Positions 45,325 through 58,450 are shown, numbered from the stretch's first letter. The stretch is 64,000 bases of DNA from Chamaea fasciata (GCA_029207755.1 JARCOQ010000002.1:46331744-46395743); one strand, 5' to 3'. A program made the numbers and translations. The notes: generated by a model from the letters alone, not told the origin.

Positions 45325-48300
45325 CAACTTTATTATGTAAGCAGGTTACTCCCGGTGTATAATCTTGTGTGTGTGTGCATGTATTTATATACTCATGTAA
45401 TGGATCTATAATGGTATGTAAATATATTCTACTGCTAGATGGACAACTGTTTTTACAAAGAATAACACTGATCATACTTTGGTTGAGGGGACCAAGAGGA
45501 CCCAGCAGGGATAATGCTGTTATTCATAATGAGCTCTCTTCTGGAACTTTTTCCGTAGAGATTTTCCAAGCATGGTGATGACAGGCAGTCTGCAAGTTGG
45601 AGCAGAGACCTGCTGCCAGCCTAAAGCACCTGAAGCAGCCAGCAAAAGGGCAGAAAGCCCTGCTGAGGGACAGGAAGCTTTGCGAGGAATGCCAGATCAG
45701 GTCCCTTGTAATCAAGGGCCGTTTCCTTCCTTCGTCAGGATCTTGACAGGCAATCTGATTTTAACATGAGTTTCCTCTATCCCAAGCCAGTGTCAATAGA
45801 AAAGCAAATGGATCAAATCTGGATGGAGACCACAAAACTCATGGGTAATAGCAGATAACGCTCCTTGACCTTCCCACTCATAAAGTTGCATTACTTCCTC
45901 CTCCACAATGAAGATTATTTTTTTATGTAGTATTTACATTAATTTATATGGCTACATCCTCAAAACCTTTATTCAGGTATGTGAGGTCCTGTCAGAGGCC
46001 AGGTGTGGGTTTGCAAAGGCAGTGGGAGCTGTGGCCTCCGGTTAACACAGCCAGCTCTGGTTTGTGCTCCTGCTCACAAGCTCAGGAGAGAGACTGGAAG
46101 GCTGCAAGGAAAATAAATGCCCAGTCCTTAGACAACGATTGCAGACTTGGGTGAACTGAACTCTGGGAAAGACCACTTCATTTAACTTAAGCACGGTGAG
46201 TGGGGGCAGCAGAAAAGCAGCTGAAAAAAAGCAGTTTCAGCATCAGAATATTTTATGCACATCGTTAAAGTCTTCTTTCGTATGCCCATGAAAGAGGAAG
46301 ACCAGAGCTGGAGGAGCAATCACTAGAATTAGCACTCCAGCATTCCAGGTGCTTACACCAGCTGATGAAAAACAATGCTTCTGAAAACAAGGACTGATGT
46401 TGGTGTAACACTGGAGGGAAAAACATGCTTTCCAAATGAATTTCTTTTTATTCTGTGCTCATCTGTTTCAAGAATATCAGGAAATTTCTTTATTCTGGAG
46501 AATAAATTCTGTAAAAATTTCCCCTTTTAAATAACCATTCTGCTAGGTACCTGTTGGTTTTGGTTTTGTTTTTTTTTTTTTAACTCTGTTGACCGGTTTA
46601 TCTCTGAAGAGATAAATAGTTTAATTTGCTTTATGATGTTGCTTAGATTAATTAGCTAGTGTTTACACGGCTCACTAAAATATGTAGAGCTCTATAAATG
46701 TTCACACCCTTCAAATAAAAATGGCTCTGGGATCTTCCTGAAAGCCAGGTTTTAAACCTGGCAGTATCTGATGCTAAGGAGCGATGAGTAACAGCCTCTT
46801 TCCTCCTTTCACAACACTGCTTGTGTTTTCCTTTGCTGCCTGTGTTTCACATTTTCCAGCCTCTTCTTAGCAACACATTTTCAAGGCAACAATGCCTACA
46901 CTTCTGTCACTAAGCCTCAATATTCATCACACAGAGACACAACCACACAGTTTTGGGTTAAGCTGATCTCAGTGTCATGGTCAAGGAAGCAGCCAAAGAG
47001 GGTAAATGAAGGGAGTGAGACTGGGGCCCAAGGACCAGAAACCATGTCCCTGGCCTGTCTGATTCCTGCCAGGCACCTATAACGGTGACCTTTTCCTCTG
47101 CCTTCCTTGAAGTCAGTCCACTGGGGCTCTGGGGAAGCGTTTGTCCTGTGAGATGAGGATCCCTGTCTGAAACAGGGGTCTTGGGGTTCCCCCTGCAAAT
47201 GCACAAAGAGAAGCAGTCTCACCTGCAGTGCAGCTGGGCTCTGCCTGGAGCAGATGTCTGCCACAGGTCAGAAAAGTCATTCCTATGATGCAAGAAGATT
47301 TTCATTTTTTATGCATTTTTCGCATATTTGTAGGTCTGTAGACTATTGTATAGTTACATACTTTCTTAAGCTAACTCCAGTATTTTGTTAGACAAACACA
47401 CTCCTGGAATCCTATTCTAATCTTGCTTCTTCAGTGGACCAAGGCCCTGTCACTTTCCCATGTATTTAGACATAAACAGTGTGGGGCTAGAAGCAAGGTG
47501 GGAGGCTTCAGCAGGGGACCAAACCAAGAGGGGAAATACTTAAGGAACTGTACTTCTAACTGGGGATTCTTGTCAATTATGATGATTTGCTAAACTTATT
47601 AAAGTGCCAAAGCCCTATATCATGGGGGCATTCTGCCATGAGTGCGCCTGAAGAACCTTCAATAAATGGTCACAACTTTTTATTATGTTAATCTTGCTCA
47701 GCTTGCGATTTTAGGGCTGAAAAGGTATCACCTAAAGAATGCTCTTGCCCCTCTAAAATGCTCAGGTGTCCTAGAACTGTATTTTGCTTTCTCCTCCTTT
47801 TTTTTGTACACTGACTACCTGCACAGCAGGCAATACAGACCTCTCCTGGCAAGACGGAGATGTGGATTGAAATGTGTTGAGGCACGGACTGGACTCACTT
47901 CTCCATCCTCAAGGTGTGTGCCAGCCACTGAGCTGGGCAGGAAAACTCAGGGAAAATATTAGAGGAAGGAACTCTGAGGGCTTTGTCCATAATTCATTAA
48001 TTCTGGTGTCACTAGCACACGGGGTCTGCAGAACCCTGAGCAGCAGATGTCGCCTCTAGCTCTAGGAGGGAAAAAAAGGGGCTATGATTTGTGTCAGTTT
48101 ATGTAGCTATATGTTTCAGTGATGGATATTAAAGAAGAAGGTCACTGTTCCAAAGACTGTGCTAAGAATCTAGGAGGACATGATGTTAGGATCCAGGCTG
48201 TCACATTATGTGAAGAGTGACACCAGACCCCACATAGCTGGAGACTTTTCCACGTATAACCCAGACCCTCTGTGCATTTAAGACAAACAGTAAAAACTTG

Positions 48301-51124
48301 CATTGTCTTATACGTGCCAGCACAGACTGGATTTCACTGCACACAGCTGGATACTGCAGAGTGGCTTAGCTCTTTGACTCAAGCTTTGTCCATTGCTTGG
48401 TTCAAGGGAAACCCAGAAATGTGGTTTGTTACTCTAAGGATATGTCCAACCCTTCCAACATTTCAGATGTCTCCCTGCAGGGATTCAGCAGGCATTGTCC
48501 TGGGTTCAGTACAGAGAATTTTGCATTTATTATCAGCTATTTGAGAATGCTGTGTTCCTGTAGGTATGAGAATTTGCTCAGTCTCTGGTGCTGCAGATTT
48601 TCCATCTTCCACACTCTGGTCCCCACTGTGTCTGTATCTCAGTGGGATACATACGCCTCCAAAATTTCCCTTGAGCTTAATGATTGGCACATGTTGGCCC
48701 TGCTTAGCATTTACACAGTGCTATTGACAGGTGACAAAGCACATTACTTTATGGCTGGAAGGATATGGAGAAAGCTGACAAAGGTGAACAAAGGTACAGA
48801 AAGGCTTCTGTGTGTGGGAAAAAAAACAGGTAGAGAGAACTCTTTAGCCCCCCCAAAAGATAGGAAGTTATTCTGGGAGGTTATAAATTACAAACAACAG
48901 GAAGAAGGTGAAGGAACCACCCATCAGCCTTTTCCAACATGAGAGGGACTCTCACATAACCAGCAGGCTTCAATTTCAAGAAAAACAAAATGAGATTTAT
49001 TTTTATACAGTGCAGAATTTATGGAGGTGCACAGTATTTAGACCTGTGATGTTCCCTGTGAGAGGACTTCATGGCTGTAAGGTAAATGTGCATGGGTTCA
49101 CATATGTTTTGGACATCCTCAAGGAGGTGAAATCCACTGAGGTGTATTAGGTCCCTAAGCCATAGATCACTGTACAATAGAACAGATATTTTGGAAATTT
49201 CTCTATGTACTTGCTTGGTGCTTCTATTTTCCCTTGAACCACTTCTGCTGGTTTTCTCCACTGGAGATGAGCATCAACACAACTTCAACAAGACTAAATA
49301 GCCTCCTTCTCTCTTCAGCCATCTGCTAGGGGCAGGGTGCTGGGCTGGCTTGGTACAGCTGCTCCTGTTACGTCACCATCATCCTTGTGTCATCCTGGTT
49401 TAGTGACCAGTAATGCTCTTCCAAATACTTTGAGAACTGCTCAAGAGCTGGATCAGATAACTCCCCCCATACTCCAGCTGCTGAATTTACACATAGCTAA
49501 TTGCAAATAATCACACAGTTGAACAGGGGACTGAGATGCACTCTTGGAGCTGCTCTGCTGCCAAGGGTCTGGCAGTGCTCCTTGAACTCAGGGATGCTGA
49601 GGATTAGGCGGAGGAATGCAACCCCATCAACCTGCCCTTCCACTTCCTCACCTCAGGAAAACAAAGGGTGAGTTTCTCACTATGCCATTTCACCTTTACC
49701 ACTAGATCACCTGTTTCTCCTTCTTTCCCATTTTCCCTGAAAGCAAACAAGTCCTGACAACACCACCAAAATGTCAGCAACATTTTAGTATTTTACCCTC
49801 ACACCAACCTCTGAGCACAAAATTCCCAATCATTAAAGCCACTCGGGCCTGGCCCCTGGTCCTGGCTCCACTGTTTAATACAAGTGATCAGACATAATCA
49901 CTGTGGTGCCCAAGCAGCACCAGCACAGCTCCCAGAGCAGCTGCACAGTGAACTGTGGCAAACCAGTGTAGCAAAAGCAAGAATGGATGCTCCTGTTAAA
50001 AATGGGGGTTGAAACAGCAGCTACAGCTCAGTGGGGACCATGGAGGCTGACTACACCACAGAGAACTGGGCAGGAGGATGAGAGACATAGGAAGGAGGTG
50101 ATACCTGCTGTGTGCTGGGTGACCAAGAAGGATGAGGCCAGAGCAGAGATTGCCATGGTAATGCAGTTTAGGGGGGCCCTGGCTGCAGTCGTTCCCCCAA
50201 CATGACAAAGGGCCTCAGCGTGAAAACTGAATGCTTTGCCTGGACCATGGTGGGCACAGACATGCTGAGCTGGACAGAGACCAGACCTTCTATTTGAAGG
50301 GGTGAAAGAGCCCTTCAGTGGTAGTACAGGGCACAGCCTGGCCTGTAGAGCAGTTCTCCTTCATTCACTTGGGCATCATATCTCACCATATGCAGCGAGA
50401 CACAGCTGTGGAGCTGGCTCTGCTCCCTGAGGATTTGCAATTCCTATTGTTTGCAATACTGAGCACCCAGGAGCACGCATGGCCTGTCCAGCAGAGCCAT
50501 CAGCAGCATTGCTGTGCTACAGGGTGACACTTGCTGCTTTCTGTTTCTCTGTGTCTGTGTGCTGCTTTTCACCCTGACCGAGCTGGGGTTAACCCAGCAA
50601 AGGAGGCAAAGTGGTTGTGAGACAGATTTGGAGCTGCTTCAGGAGCTGTGCTCAGCCCTGTGCCTCCCACAGCCTGCTTGCCTACAGACCTGCCTTGTGG
50701 CTGACTCCAGCATCAATGGCAACAAGCCTGGCTCCAACTCTGCTTTTGTCTGGAGGGTTCACAAGAGCTCTCACTTGTACGGGTTCCTCACTGTCTGACA
50801 AGCCACGAGCTCAGCTACAGCTGTTGGCTCAGAAATGTTGCTGAAAGGGGTCCTTGTCTCTGTCTGGCCATATCCACTTTGATGACATTTATACAGACAC
50901 AATTTTCTTTGGAAGCTCTGTCCCACTGCCAGGTCAGACTGAACTCAGCCAACATTTTACACTCAACATGGAGAGGACATTGCCAGCTCAACCTCTCTGT
51001 GTGCTCAAACCAAAGAAGGAAATAAGTAGCTACCAACAATTGACTTCCCATCTTGGATGGCATGTGAAAAAAAGCCCAATATGGGTTTGCTCTGATTAGA
51101 TATGCTTCTGTGGGGTTATTTATA
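45325..51124. other. non-coding stretch, no gene recognised
   Basis: Gene-free interval with a T13 run at 46569-46581. The largest frame is 181 codons (48397-48942, plus); it has no domain and no splice or codon evidence. Two sub-consensus CTCF-like words occur: 48040-48054 (plus, about 13 of 15) and 49318-49329 (minus, 11 of 12 core positions). Both are too weak to annotate as sites. Confidence 0.5.
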
Positions 51125-51255
51125 GGACAAGGGGTAACAGTTTTAAACTTAAAGAGGGAGATTCAGGCTAGATACAAGGAAGAGGTTCTTAATTGTGAGG
51201 GTGGTGAGGCACTGGAACAAGTGACAGGGATGGAGACATCACAAGCTCCAGTGAC
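51125..51255 (+). mobile_element. CR1 LINE, internal 3' fragment
   Basis: Plus-strand match to the avian CR1 segment before the 3' UTR: 'aggacaaggggtaacagttt', 'taaacttaaagagggag', 'gctagatacaaggaagagg', then 'gtgagggtggtgaggcactg'. It breaks off soon after 'gcactggaacaagtgacagg', where the family continues to 'ttgcccagagaag', so the true 3' end and tail are missing or unrecognisable. The parallel copy at 60706-61005 shows the same words in the same order, which supports the call. Confidence 0.85.
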
Positions 51256-53570
51256 ACCTGTGTAGAGGGCCCTGGCCTCACTGCTCCCACCCACCCTGGT
51301 GCACAGTAAGGCTTTGCTGCAGAGCAATTTACTTTTGAAAATAAGACAATTTTCCCCAGCATAGTGATGACTCTAGGGAAATTGTAGAATCCATATATAG
51401 GTCAATAGCAGGCCCTTGAAAAACAGGTGAGACAAAGTTCCGTCAGAAGGCAGACAAGCCATTCTATCCAAGCAGACAAATTACACTAATTAATGTACTT
51501 CAGCCTATTATTCTTGATCTCTGATTGATAAAAAAGCAAAAATCTTCACAATTTTTTTTTCCCTTAAAGGGGCATAAAAATATCTGACCCCACCTCTCTC
51601 TACTTGACTTCAACTTCAGGAAATCACGATCATGCTGAGAACTTCTCTATTAATTCTATTAGTGCTTGGAAACCAAATACCCTGAGGCCTTAAAAATGCC
51701 ATCATCAGGCAGGCTAAATAGGTAAACATGCACTCATGAACCAGAGAGCTAGCAGGATGCATTGGGTAGAAAAGTCTTTAAGGGAGATTCTCCTTAATAA
51801 AAGACAATTATAACATTATGTGACCATAGCAACGGCAAAGCTGCATGCAGAATAGAAAAGGCAAATATTCCCTCTAGCAGATGGATGTCTCTCCTGCCTC
51901 CCATTGAATTTATGTGCTGAAAGGCTAACACCAAAGATTTGTTCAGAAAATTGTTATCTCCGAATGCTCTGCATATACACCACTCCCCTGAGCCTCGGGA
52001 AAGCCTGGGTTTTTTTCATTTTACAATGCAAATGCTGTTTCATGGGATGGATTTGGATTAGTTTTTAGAGAGCAAGCCTGGGAAATCTACGGAACAGCAA
52101 CATTCCCTCCTGCTGGATTTCCTTTGGCAGTAATGTTGGATCTCCCCACCATCCCTGAGCTGATCCCTGCATTTCACTCCTTCAAGTAGTTTGGCACCTC
52201 CTGGCTGGTGTAAAAAGAGGAAGGCTATGAAGAAAGGGAAAGAGAATTCTTTGAGAAATAAGTAAACAGCTGCCTGTTTTTCTATGTGCCGCATTTGCTT
52301 TTTTGGAGTGACAGAGGGCACAGGAGTTTCCCTTCCCTCTAAGAAACAGAGCCGCCAGCCATGAGTCTGTGTCCACCATGGCCACACAAGTAGAGAAAAA
52401 CCATCCCACTGGCAAAAGGAGGTCCTGACAGCCTGTGATTTTAGTATTTACTCTTCCCTTTCCATTCCCTGCATGAAGTATTTCCAGGTGACCCTGTGTG
52501 AGTCAATAAATAATATATCATCCCCAGGTGAAAAAAACCTGGCTACGTCAAAGGCGCCTCTCAGTCTGAGGCTGGCTGTAGTTTATCTCTTACCTTCAAC
52601 TGGCAGTTTAGAAACATTACGACAATCAGATAACCAGAAATGAATAAGCACTTCGATGGTTCAATATCTCACTCCACAAGTGACAATAAAAAGCTCATAA
52701 CTTTTCCAGTGGCACATTTGTGTGTGCAGCAGGCAGGGGAGGCAGAGTGGCAGGGGCTGCTGACGCCAGAGGTGTGGCACACACTGCCCACCCATGGGTC
52801 ACACATCTGCTGCTTAAAGAAGAGGACACAAGCACAGGTGCCCACAAAATGTTTAGGTCTCCCCTGTAGAGCTGCGGACTATGCCTCTACATAGCCTAAA
52901 GTTGTTTTTCCTGGGAGCTCATTAGACTACACGCAAAAAGGGCTGTCTTGCTCTTACCCTTCTGCAGATAGGAAAAATGAGGGTGATGTACAGGCGTGGC
53001 AGGACAAGGTTAGAATCCACAGTTTTTGAGCCCTTCCCCATGTCCTGAGCTTGTCCCTCCATTTGATCGGCCTGATTTCCAATGGGATGTACAGCAGAGG
53101 TTTCATAAAACCTCAGAGAAAATGCATGTCTGTTTCTAATGGAAGTGGGAGGTGGTGCAATAGGCTGCATCCCTGATATGAACAATGGAGCAGATCTGCA
53201 ACAGCTCTGCCAGTGGTGACTTAATTTGCCTTTGAGTGCAAATGTGCTGCATATAGACAGCAAGACGGGAAGCAGAGGGAATGGAAATCTTACTACTCTC
53301 CAGGACATCTTCTCCAGGATTGTGTAGGATGTGACTTCAGACAATTTTTCTGTGGTGGGAACTTCGTTAACACCTTTTGGGTGCATTATTGCTAGTTCCG
53401 TGCTAATCCTCCACCGAAGGAATCATTGCGCATGTTCTGTAAGCATAGACACTGCTTTCCAAGGTTTTTCAAGATTCCCAACCCTTCTCAGCCTTGAGAG
53501 GGTAGGGGAGGTTAATAACTGCTTGGGCGGCAATGGGGGCCGGATTTTGCACATCCAGGGAGGATTGAAC
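51256..53570. other. non-coding stretch, no gene recognised
   Basis: No gene or repeat recognised up to the CpG island. The longest frame is 154 codons (52922-53386, minus), without domain. A 226-codon plus frame beginning at 53331 runs into the CpG island and stays open because the island lacks stops. Confidence 0.5.
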
Positions 53571-53600
53571 GAGCAGCTGTGCAGGGCTTGGTTGCCCTCT

Positions 53601-53820
53601 CGGGGTTTAACCACGGCACCCGCAGAGCGTGTCCGGGCGGGGTTCAGACGTGTTCCGCTGGCCGGGAGGTGCCGAGGCGACCGAGAGGTGACAGCGGGCG
53701 GCAGCAGGAGCCGCTCTGTCCCACCAGGTGGCGCTGCGACACCGAGCGAGAGCTGCCCGGGGCCGGGCGGACGCCGCGCTCCCACCGAAGGTGCGGCAGC
53801 TAGGCATCACGTCTATCCAT
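53601..53820. promoter_or_regulatory. compact CpG island
   Basis: About 28 CpG dinucleotides in roughly 220-240 bp with a GC content near two-thirds, which by eye meets the usual length, GC and observed/expected limits. It is by far the densest CpG cluster in the window. It holds a full-consensus CTCF word (53721-53735). A 12-bp palindrome (tatccatggata, 53814-53825) closes its right edge and a strong acceptor-like tract (T8 then CCCAG, 53883-53895) lies beyond. The 226-codon frame crossing it (53331-54011) has no domain. It could be the promoter of an unannotated non-coding transcript or an insulator/enhancer. Confidence 0.7.
53721..53735 (+). promoter_or_regulatory. CTCF-binding motif, full consensus match
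   Basis: The word CCACCAGGTGGCGCT matches all 15 positions of the vertebrate CTCF core consensus CCASYAGRKGGCRSY, on the plus strand. It lies centrally in the CpG island. CTCF is a zinc-finger architectural factor that, with cohesin, anchors chromatin loops and boundaries; motif direction sets loop polarity. The match is seen directly. Occupancy is inferred, and CpGs within and beside the motif could make it methylation-sensitive. I saw no other full-consensus match. Confidence 0.75.
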
Positions 53821-53825
53821 GGATA

Positions 53826-56800
53826 AAGCCAAGCCTCAGCAGCTACGGAGGGCGTACAGGACTTCTTGGGGATCCCCAGTTGTTTTTTTTCCCAGCTGGG
53901 TGGTGGGGATGGGAACTGACTGTGGCCATCGCCTCTTGTAGGGCACCCAGAGCAGCCAAGGTGGTGTGGAAGGGCCGAGATGTCCAGGACATCGTGGTTA
54001 CCATTTGCTGAAAGGGAGAAGAGTGAGGAAGACGGGGGGGGTGGGGGGAAGGAATTAGGAAAATATGACCATAAGGGGAGGGCAGAAAATGTCTCCTAAA
54101 ATCCTGGGCTGGGGCCAAGGCTAGGTGGGCATGGGAAAGATGCAGGAAGGGCAAGAGCTGGAATTGTTGAAGGGGGGGTTCCTAAGGCATGGGGGTGAAG
54201 CGAGTGGCTATTGTTGGTAATTTATCCTTCCTCTTCCACCCAAAAACTTTATGCTCTGTGATACTTCTAAGGCAAAACAAAGTGCCAGGGCAGTGGTATA
54301 GTCTTTAAGGGTTGAGATACTCTACTCCTCCCCAGGACACAAGTGCCCATGCACCCATCAAGGCTGCACCAATGCAAAATTAGACCAACACAACTGCAAC
54401 TGGGAGTGATTGAGAGCACCCGTTCTTCATTCTCAGAGACCGTGAGTCTTCTTTAAAATTGTAAAACCTTGTTGAAGAGAAGGCACATGGATGTTGTAAT
54501 CTGTCTTTCTGCCAGCACTGAATTATTCTTAGTGAACATTCTTATAGCTTTATTTAGTTACATTTTATGGCAAATAAATTCACTGTCTAATCCATCTTCC
54601 TTAAAGCTCTGCGGATATACAGCTTAAGCTCTCAAAAGCATTTCTTGTCTTCTTTGAGATGATTTGGGCTAAAGTTTAAGCAAAACAAGAACAAAAAATA
54701 GTAGGCTCATAGGTCTCAGTCAGTGTGGACTTTCAATATTGGCAATAGACTGCTGCTGTTTAAGTTCAGTCTGGTGCAATAACTCTAGCTGACATACAGC
54801 AATATCTCTAAAAACATTTAGTGTTACAAATGCAGCCAATAGGAGAATGAGCAATCAAAGAAATCAAATCCTACTCTGACTGTAAGGTTGGTACTTCTTT
54901 GGGGACTTGCCTATTAGCATAGAGTTGCCCTTTCTGTAGTACATGATGTACTTTGAAAACTTTAAAAAGCCTGAGAGAAAATGAACTTAAAACTGATACC
55001 TTGAGGAATCAGAATTTGAAGAGTGATGTGAGAAGTGAGAGCCTTCCTGGACAGAGCCTTCCTGGACAAGCAGACCCAAGCTGTTTACCTGAATGATTTA
55101 CAGAAAGGATGAGGGGCTTGGCAGCTGCAGCAGGAGGGGATGTGCTGTAGGAGTCTGCTCCTGGAGCCACTCAGATTTGTCAATTAAAGCATGGGTTACT
55201 CAAAGGAGGAATGAAACAAGAAAGTTTCCTTCTCTCTGAGGAGTGGAGAGGAGGTTGCATGCGTGGTGGCATTTCCCAGGTGCTCTCAGTGTTCTCGGCA
55301 ATGTCTGCTTTGTCATAGCAGAGGTCTTGTAGCACAACGTGTGTACAGCCCACTCCTTCCTCTCTCCCTTCCTTCCCTTTGCAGAGCATGTATGAGCAGT
55401 AATTCCTCTCTGCTGAAGCCCAGGAGACTCACACAAGCTTTCTTTGGGCATGTACAGGGACTGACTGCAAGGACCTGTGGCCAACAAGCTGCTGCAGGAC
55501 CCACAGGGACCCCCCATGTGGCAGTGCCCGTGTGTCCCGACTGCTGACCCCATGCCATCTCCACTGGCTGATGGCAGAGATGTTGCTGGTTGCACAGGAA
55601 TGTGGAGAGCTGCCAGTTCTGGGTCCTGTTCCAGGTTTCAAGAAAGGAGTGTGCTGTGCTGGTTACAGGCTGTTCTTCATTTCCTTATCCCCTCGGAGGT
55701 AGCGTGACCCCTTCTGCCCTGCTGTCTCCAGCCTGTCTGTCTCCTCAGCCCTGCTCCTCCTCCCCCCATACATTTTATCCTTGAATGAACTTATTTCTGT
55801 TTGGCATTTGAACAAAGATACTTCCTTCCCCTCCTTGCTTCTCTGTGCCAGTGGGAGAAGTATCAAAAGCAGAGGGCTGAGAGGCTTTCTGGCCTCTGGT
55901 CCATGGCACCCAAGAGATGGAATTAACTATTGCTGAGAAAGTCCTGCTCTGACATTGCCCTGTGGAGGAAGCCATGGGTCATTGTCACCTGGAGGTGGCC
56001 AGTGTGGAAGGCAGGCAGTGCACAGGGCACAGCAGGCCCAGTGTTGGTGTAAAGCATCCACAGAGAAGCTGGATCTGGAGAAGTCTCTGGGGAACACATG
56101 AGATCTGAGAAAGCAGAGGCTAATACATTTCAAAAGAATTCATGTCCTGTGGTGGTGTTTTGAGACCAGAACCTCTACTGTTATGTCCTGTGATGTATAA
56201 AACAGTGATCTGCAAAACATTTCCACCTAATTTAGTTCTCAGAAACAGCAGAAACACCACAATCCTGTTACTTAAAAAGAGCTCAAGGCAGGCTACTCAC
56301 ATGGCAACACTCCATTCAAATGGTGCCCACTTGGCAAAATCGTAAAGCCACCAAAATCATAGGGATGGCATAAATGAAAGCCTAAGATACAGGTGGCACC
56401 ACATGGAGCTTGTTTTGAAGTGGTAGCTACAAGTCTGCTAGATGAGCTAGTACCATCATGTTCCTTTTCCTTGATATCCACTAGCAAAGAACCAGTAATA
56501 ACAATTATTTAAATAAAAAAACTCCTAACAATTAAACAATGTTTTATTAAATCATCAAAAAAGCACATTTTCCCAAGCTGAGTCACCCCAGCATGACTCT
56601 CCCTCTGACTAACAAGGTTCTCAGGCCACAATCTCTGCCACAGCATCCCTGCTCCACTGATCTTTCTGCAGCCTTGCTCATCACTGCTTTATGCTCTGCC
56701 AGCTTTAATGTGCAGTGACGACTGAAGCGAGGCCGAGGGAGTGATGTGCCTGCATTTAACACCCAACATGTTGTGCTTTGTGGGGGCTCTTGTCTCTGGG

Positions 56801-57057
56801 CGTGACTGAGAAAGAAACAATAGGATGAAAATAAACCTAGGGCAAGCCTATGTCTGGATACTCCTGCAAATGCAGCACAACCGGTGACTTCACAAAGGAG
56901 ACAGGGCAGAGTGGCATTGCTTCATCTGCATCAGTGCAGTTTACTTATCTCCCTCCTGTTCACTTAGGGAGAGATGCTCCCCAGCTCAGCATAGTCCTTT
57001 TAGGCAAGTCTTAGGGACTTTCCCCACTGTGTAGACATTTGTTGCAACTGAGGAGGC
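53826..57057. other. non-coding stretch with G-run and small tandem repeat
   Basis: No gene recognised. A G8-T-G6 run at 54034-54048 could form a G-quadruplex on the plus strand. A 15-bp unit (agagccttcctggac) is duplicated head to tail at 55038-55052 and 55053-55067. Overlapping frames at 55180-55866 on both strands reach about 131 codons but show no domain. Confidence 0.5.
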
Positions 57058-57082
57058 TTTTTTTTTTTTTTTTTTTTTTTTT
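57058..57082. repeat. T25 homopolymer
   Basis: Twenty-five uninterrupted T residues. No retrocopy body was recognised to its right, where the body of a minus-strand insertion would lie. Simple repeat. Confidence 0.93.
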
Positions 57083-57665
57083 GGTCTAAATTTATCAGCT
57101 TTAACTCTGTGTTGACTTTTCCAGGGTATGAGATTCAGGTGGACTTGGAACAGACTGAGCCAAAACTGCTCTGCTCCACTTGCAAGCATGAAATAAGGGG
57201 AACTACAAAAGTTTTGAGTATTGGCTTCAGAGGACCTGCCTCTGGAGAAATGTTTGCATTCCCTAAGGCTACTGCCTGACGTTTGGAGTTCTCATGATGC
57301 TTTTGAACCCCATGCAACTTTGGCCAGCTTCTAGACCTCAGTTTGCTCCTGTCCCCATCTCCTCTTTTTCTGAGCCAGCTATGTTCAGGCATTTCCTGAA
57401 GCATAGCATCCCCCCACATCCACTCACAGCCCCAGTCTCCATCCCACTGGGCTGGGCTTGGTCTCTGAGCCAGCAGCTTCTCCCCAGCCATCCATGACCC
57501 TCTCAGCTGCTGCTGCTGCAGGAGTCAACTGTCCCAGTACTAAGAAGGGCTGCAGGCAGTGATTAGAGGACAGCCCTGGGGATTGGGCAGGAGGGAGAGT
57601 GAATTGGCTGAATTCAGAGGCAGGGAATGCTGGAGAGCTGGGGAAAACTGTGCTGGTGGGGTGAA
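57083..57665. other. non-coding stretch, nothing recognised
   Basis: No repeat or exon recognised between the T25 run and the CR1 element. Opposed frames of about 110 codons lack domains. Confidence 0.5.
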
Positions 57666-58450
57666 ATAGAATCATAGAATCATTTAGGTTGGGAAAGACC
57701 TCTAAGATCATTGAGTCCAACCAATAATCCTGCACTGACAAATCCACCCTCAAACCACGTCCCTAAGTGCCACCTCTAAATGCCTTTTAAATACTTCCAG
57801 GGATGGTGATTCCACCATTTCTCTGGGCAGCCTGTTCCAATGCCTAACAACCCTTCCAGGGAAGAAATTTTTCCTAATGTCCAAACTAAACCTCTCCTGG
57901 TGCAACTTGGGGCCATTTCCTCTTGTTCTGTCACCTGTCACCTGGCAGAAGAGGCCAATCCCCACCCGACTGCACCCTCCTTTCTGACAGTTGTAGACAG
58001 TGATGAGGTCTCCCCTGAGCCTCCTTTTCTCCAGGCTAAACACCCCCAGTTCCCTCAGCTGCTCCTTGTAAGATCTAGTGCTCCAGACACACTTGTGCTG
58101 TGGGAAATGGCATCAAAGGCTTTACTACAGTCCAGACAGACATCCACAACCTTTCCCTCATCCACTGAGCTTGTCATCTTTCCACAGAAGGAGATCAGGT
58201 TGGAAGAGCTGGGCCTGCCTTTCACAACCCTCTGCTGGCTGGGCCTGATCCCTTGGTTGTCCTGCACATGCCTCATGATAGCCTTCAAAATTATCTGCTC
58301 CTTTACCTTCCCCAGCACTGAGGTCAGGCTGACAGGCCTGTGGTTCCCTGTATCCTCCTTCTAGCTCTTCTTGTAAATGGATGTCATATCTGCTGACCTC
58401 CAGTGCTCTGGGACCTCCCCGGTTAGCCAGGACTCTGATATATGATGCCA
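57666..58450 (-). mobile_element. CR1 LINE with internal ORF2 deletion
   Basis: The largest mobile element here. The left end has the 'atagaatcatagaatc' tail in reverse, then the 3' UTR and the ORF2 C-terminus: the minus frame 57750-58043 keeps '[12 protein letters not shown]', '[19 protein letters not shown]' and '[13 protein letters not shown]'. To the right of ~58090 the minus frame 58055-58318 encodes the N-terminal reverse-transcriptase part, including '[16 protein letters not shown]', the conserved D...SKAFD block. In a full CR1 the rest of the palm, including the catalytic YADD, should lie between these; it is missing. The two parts are out of frame, so the copy is non-autonomous and inactive. 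Confidence 0.93.

Noticed and set aside
48040..48054. CTCF-like word (plus strand)
   Set aside because: About 13 of 15 positions match, but one mismatch is in the nearly invariant GGC core.
48397..48942. 181-codon plus-strand frame
   Set aside because: No domain or family resemblance and no splice or promoter context; another plus-strand frame overlaps it and a minus-strand frame is open too.
49318..49329. CTCF-like word (minus strand)
   Set aside because: 11 of 12 core positions match, but the flanking three positions fit poorly. Not strong enough alone.
53331..54011. 226-codon frame across the CpG island
   Set aside because: GC-rich DNA is poor in stop codons. The peptide is low-complexity Arg/Gly/Pro-rich with no domain, and competing frames are open on the other strand.
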